NCBI GenBank assembly: GCA_019677205.1
Contig: JAAMXY010001136.1
Coordinates: 1 to 17,827 of the forward strand
Length of the DNA: 17,827 nucleotides
Direction: 5' to 3'
Source of the DNA: Pinguiococcus pyrenoidosus
Lineage: Eukaryota; Sar; Pinguiophyceae; Pinguiochrysidales; Pinguiochrysidaceae
A program made the translations under genes and the position numbers. The notes beneath the pieces are model-generated. The model ran no database searches and was not told the origin of the DNA. It worked only from the letters and a program-made list of their open reading frames with translations. Each line of letters starts with the position of its first letter. The stretch's first letter is position 1. Shown piece after piece: positions 16,720 through 17,827 of the stretch.

Positions 16720-17827
16720 CTACGCGGTCTTCTTTGCTACAAATGCAATGTACCTATTCACGTCGGCGCCGGTGACGACGGAGTCGTCTGCCAACTTGTA
16801 GCCGTCGCGCTCGATGATGGAGAGGAAGGTCTTGTACGCCACATCCTGCGCCTCCGGCCGCTCCGCTGCAATGCCGTCCAGCGTGGTCTTCACGGGCAGC
16901 GTGAAGCCAATGAAGCCGCTCTTGAGGTCCGGCTGGGCGAATGGAAAGCCACCTTCGGTGCGCTTCATGGTGTCGAAGCCGGCGGAGGACAGCTTGCTTT
17001 CCATCAAGCCCTCCTCGCTGAGACTGGCCGGGTTGAAGTCGATCTCCGCCGCGGGATCGACGGCCGCCAGCACCTCCGACGCGATGTCAAAATGGCCGAT
17101 TCTCTTCCACACGACCGAGATCATGTGCCCATTGGGCTTGAGGACCCGATGCGCTTCCTTCAAGGCCTTGTCAAGGTCCTAGGGGAGAGAGAAAGGAAGA
17201 GAGACAGAGACACCCCGATGTGAGATGCTTCCATCAAGGAAGGTTGACGCGACGCCGCCAAGCAACCTACCGGAATGAACATGTGCCCAAAGCAGACCGT
17301 CATGAGGTCGAACTCTGCATCGCCAAAAGCGGACAGATCCTCTGCAGACATGACGCGGCACTCCACATTCGCCAGCTGCGCCGTCCTTTGTTGGATGGGT
17401 TGGGTTTGGCAGCGATGAGACGCCGTGAACTCGACTCAAAACCCTCTTCCTCATCGCATTTTGTCACCTCTGCGCCGCTTTCTCGATCATGGCCTCCTCC
17501 AGATCAGTCGCGATGACCTTTGCATTGGGCAAAGCGGCGCCCAAAGTGGCCGCAGGCTCTCCCGGACCAGTCGCAATGTCCAGAATCTGGAAAGATCGCG
17601 AGATCCCCGTTGAGTTTCTGCGCTCTCAGGCGGCAAATTCGCTTCAATGTTGCTCTGCACCTTTCCTTCCTCTGTCGGCATCAGCTCCTTGGCCGTCGCC
17701 AGAATTTCCAGCCAAATGGGTTTGTTGTCCTCGAATAACTGCAGAGAAAATGCCGTCAGCGCCGAGAGAACCGCAGCGACACTGGGGATTTGGCCGCTAC
17801 CGACGCGTAGATCTCCGAGACATCGCC
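16720..17827 (-). CDS. Class I SAM-dependent methyltransferase, UbiE/UbiG-like (5' partial)
   Basis: Five exons are visible: 17827-17801 (partial), 17738-17661, 17586-17468, 17385-17271 and 17178-16720, giving 265 residues; the start lies beyond the window. Introns are 62, 74, 82 and 92 nt. Motif I, the SAM-binding loop, is LDIATGPGEPA; the acidic residue that contacts the ribose is in VIATDLEE; a later motif is FDLMTVCFGHMFIP; the post-motif helix is ALKEAHRVLKPNGHM. The C-terminal half forms a cap (GLMESKLSSAGFDTMKR, ending AFVAKKTA). Such enzymes methylate small molecules such as quinone precursors, sterols or tocopherol precursors; the substrate cannot be read from this sequence. The last exon is paralogous to the open frame at 12406-12876, on the other side of the thioredoxin-PUB gene. 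Confidence 0.9.

Overview
This is nuclear DNA from a eukaryote with short introns. About 17 GT-AG introns can be placed, most of them 62-166 nt. The best fit is a GC-rich alga with a secondary plastid of red-algal origin. A cryptophyte is my first guess; a stramenopile or haptophyte is not excluded. The main evidence is two proteins that start with a signal peptide followed at the cleavage point by an aromatic residue and a basic, transit-like stretch: the UVR-ApaG protein at 5863-7242 (cleavage before FRAP) and the UBA/thioredoxin/PUB protein at 12940-16260 (cleavage before WRAL). The CEP162-like, dynein roadblock and CCDC6-like genes suggest a ciliated cell, and the canonical histone H4 is eukaryotic.

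Layout: 2-3453 (+) large coiled-coil protein, CEP162-like at its C-terminus and probably incomplete at its 5' end; 3802-4265 (-) dynein light chain roadblock, three exons; 4266-5515 mostly empty, with simple repeats and a hairpin; 5516-5707 (-) doubtful small ORF; 5863-7242 (+) UVR-ApaG plastid protein; 7444-8179 (-) CCDC6-like coiled coil, three exons; 8845-9156 (+) histone H4 with a histone-type 3' stem-loop at 9245-9262; 9623-9871 (-) unassigned exon; 10012-10584 (-) secreted phospholipase A2-like protein; 10966-11936 (-) mitochondrial carrier; 12406-12876 (+) C-terminal half of a methyltransferase; 12940-16260 (-) UBA-like/thioredoxin/PUB protein with a long charged tail; 16720-17827 (-) intact SAM methyltransferase, running off the window.

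The genes do not form an operon. Possible links are: two cilium-related genes side by side at the left end; two proteins probably sent to the complex plastid; and two methyltransferase paralogs flanking the thioredoxin-PUB gene, the left copy lacking its SAM-binding half. The most interesting item is the UBA/thioredoxin/PUB protein. A PUB domain (the p97/Cdc48-binding module) behind a bipartite plastid leader would suit the ERAD-derived import machinery (SELMA) of red complex plastids. All exon joins were read by eye from splice consensus, reading frame and remembered family sequences; no database search or transcript data was used.
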